Shown here in pieces: positions 63,895-64,000 of a stretch of 64,000 bases of DNA. The translations under genes and the position numbers were made by a program. Below the pieces are notes generated by a model. That model made no database searches. It was given only the letters and a program-made list of their open reading frames with translations, and was not told where the DNA came from. Source of the stretch: Bolinopsis microptera (lineage: Eukaryota; Ctenophora; Tentaculata; Lobata; Bolinopsidae); assembly GCF_026151205.1 (NCBI RefSeq), contig NC_087079.1, forward strand, positions 10,468,635 through 10,532,634. Reading direction: 5' to 3'. Positions within the stretch are counted from its first letter, which is position 1; each line of letters starts with the position of its first letter.

Positions 63895-64000
63895 ATGTTC
63901 TCCTACCTGGTAATGATATCGATATATATGAGCCTACAACAGGCAAACAGCTCAAAGTTTAAGCCTGTGAAGCTCTACATCAATCAAGGCATAGCTCTTG
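63895..64000 (+). CDS. Start of a further ORF with signal-peptide-like N-terminus (cut by window end)
   Basis: After an acceptor-like CCTTTTTCAG an ATG at 63895 opens a frame that stays open to the window edge, starting MFSYLVMISIYMSLQQANSS, a plausible signal peptide. It may be a second secreted or membrane protein of the LTR element. Another frame through the same bases is open for a shorter distance, so the call is weak. Confidence 0.35.
   Translation, partial: MFSYLVMISIYMSLQQANSSKFKPVKLYINQGIAL

Larger units (their letters stand above)
55312..64000 (+). mobile_element. Ty3/Gypsy LTR element with envelope-like and extra ORFs (runs past window end)
   Basis: Order: probable 5' LTR, primer-binding site, repeat-rich leader, gag, pol (protease, RT, RNase H, integrase), envelope-like gene, two further ORFs and the start of another. 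The RT-RNase H-integrase order and a GPY/F-type integrase tail place it in Metaviridae (Ty3/Gypsy). The 3' LTR is not in view, so age cannot be estimated from LTR divergence. Over the visible part it looks whole, with no breaks evident in the main genes, so it is probably a recent insertion. Confidence 0.9.

Noticed and set aside
1-64000. tRNA and rRNA genes
   Set aside because: I found no cloverleaf with A and B boxes or rRNA-like sequence on either strand by eye; a covariance-model scan would be decisive.

Overview
The window is nuclear DNA of an animal. It is AT-rich, holds one spliced gene of about 41 kb with GT-AG introns, and is crowded with LINEs, small non-autonomous DNA transposons, tandem repeats and one large LTR element. 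I cannot name the species. A RIPOR gene, a bacterial-type intronless methyltransferase and a Ty3/Gypsy element with an envelope-like gene fit a marine invertebrate, possibly non-bilaterian, but that is inference.

Layout. 1-9,100 is repeat-dominated: a ~230-bp tandem repeat is broken up by a 2.7-kb fold-back transposon (1272-4000) and a 5'-truncated LINE on the minus strand (4241-5712); a second LINE tail lies at 7817-8362. From 9136 to 50034 on the plus strand I reconstruct a 19-exon gene of 817 codons, a RIPOR (FAM65) orthologue; exon phases agree from ATG to stop. Its introns carry other genes on the opposite strand. Intron 9 holds an intronless SAM-dependent methyltransferase (31298-32371), a plus-strand LINE ORF1-like gene (32762-33658), a minus-strand LINE reverse transcriptase (34232-36140) and a tandem duplicate of the methyltransferase locus that has lost most of the gene. 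Intron 14 holds three paralogues of an unrecognised secreted protein family with a distinctive Cys-rich C-terminal domain, one of them with a long Ser-Gly linker. 50,235-55,311 is intergenic, with a LINE tail carrying copies of a 66-94 bp mini-element. From 55,312 to the window edge lies a Ty3/Gypsy LTR element with gag, pol, an envelope-like gene and two further ORFs, one joining a zinc knuckle to an F-box-like motif; it runs out of the window.

Functional picture. The RIPOR product is expected to act in Rho-family GTPase control of cell polarity. The nested minus-strand genes are separate in function and can only interact with it through antisense transcription. Several RIPOR introns have tandem-duplicated 3' ends (whole acceptors, or UACUAAC-like branch sites), which is the most unusual host feature. 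The most unusual features overall are the Ser-Gly/Cys-rich secreted family and the accessory ORFs of the LTR element.
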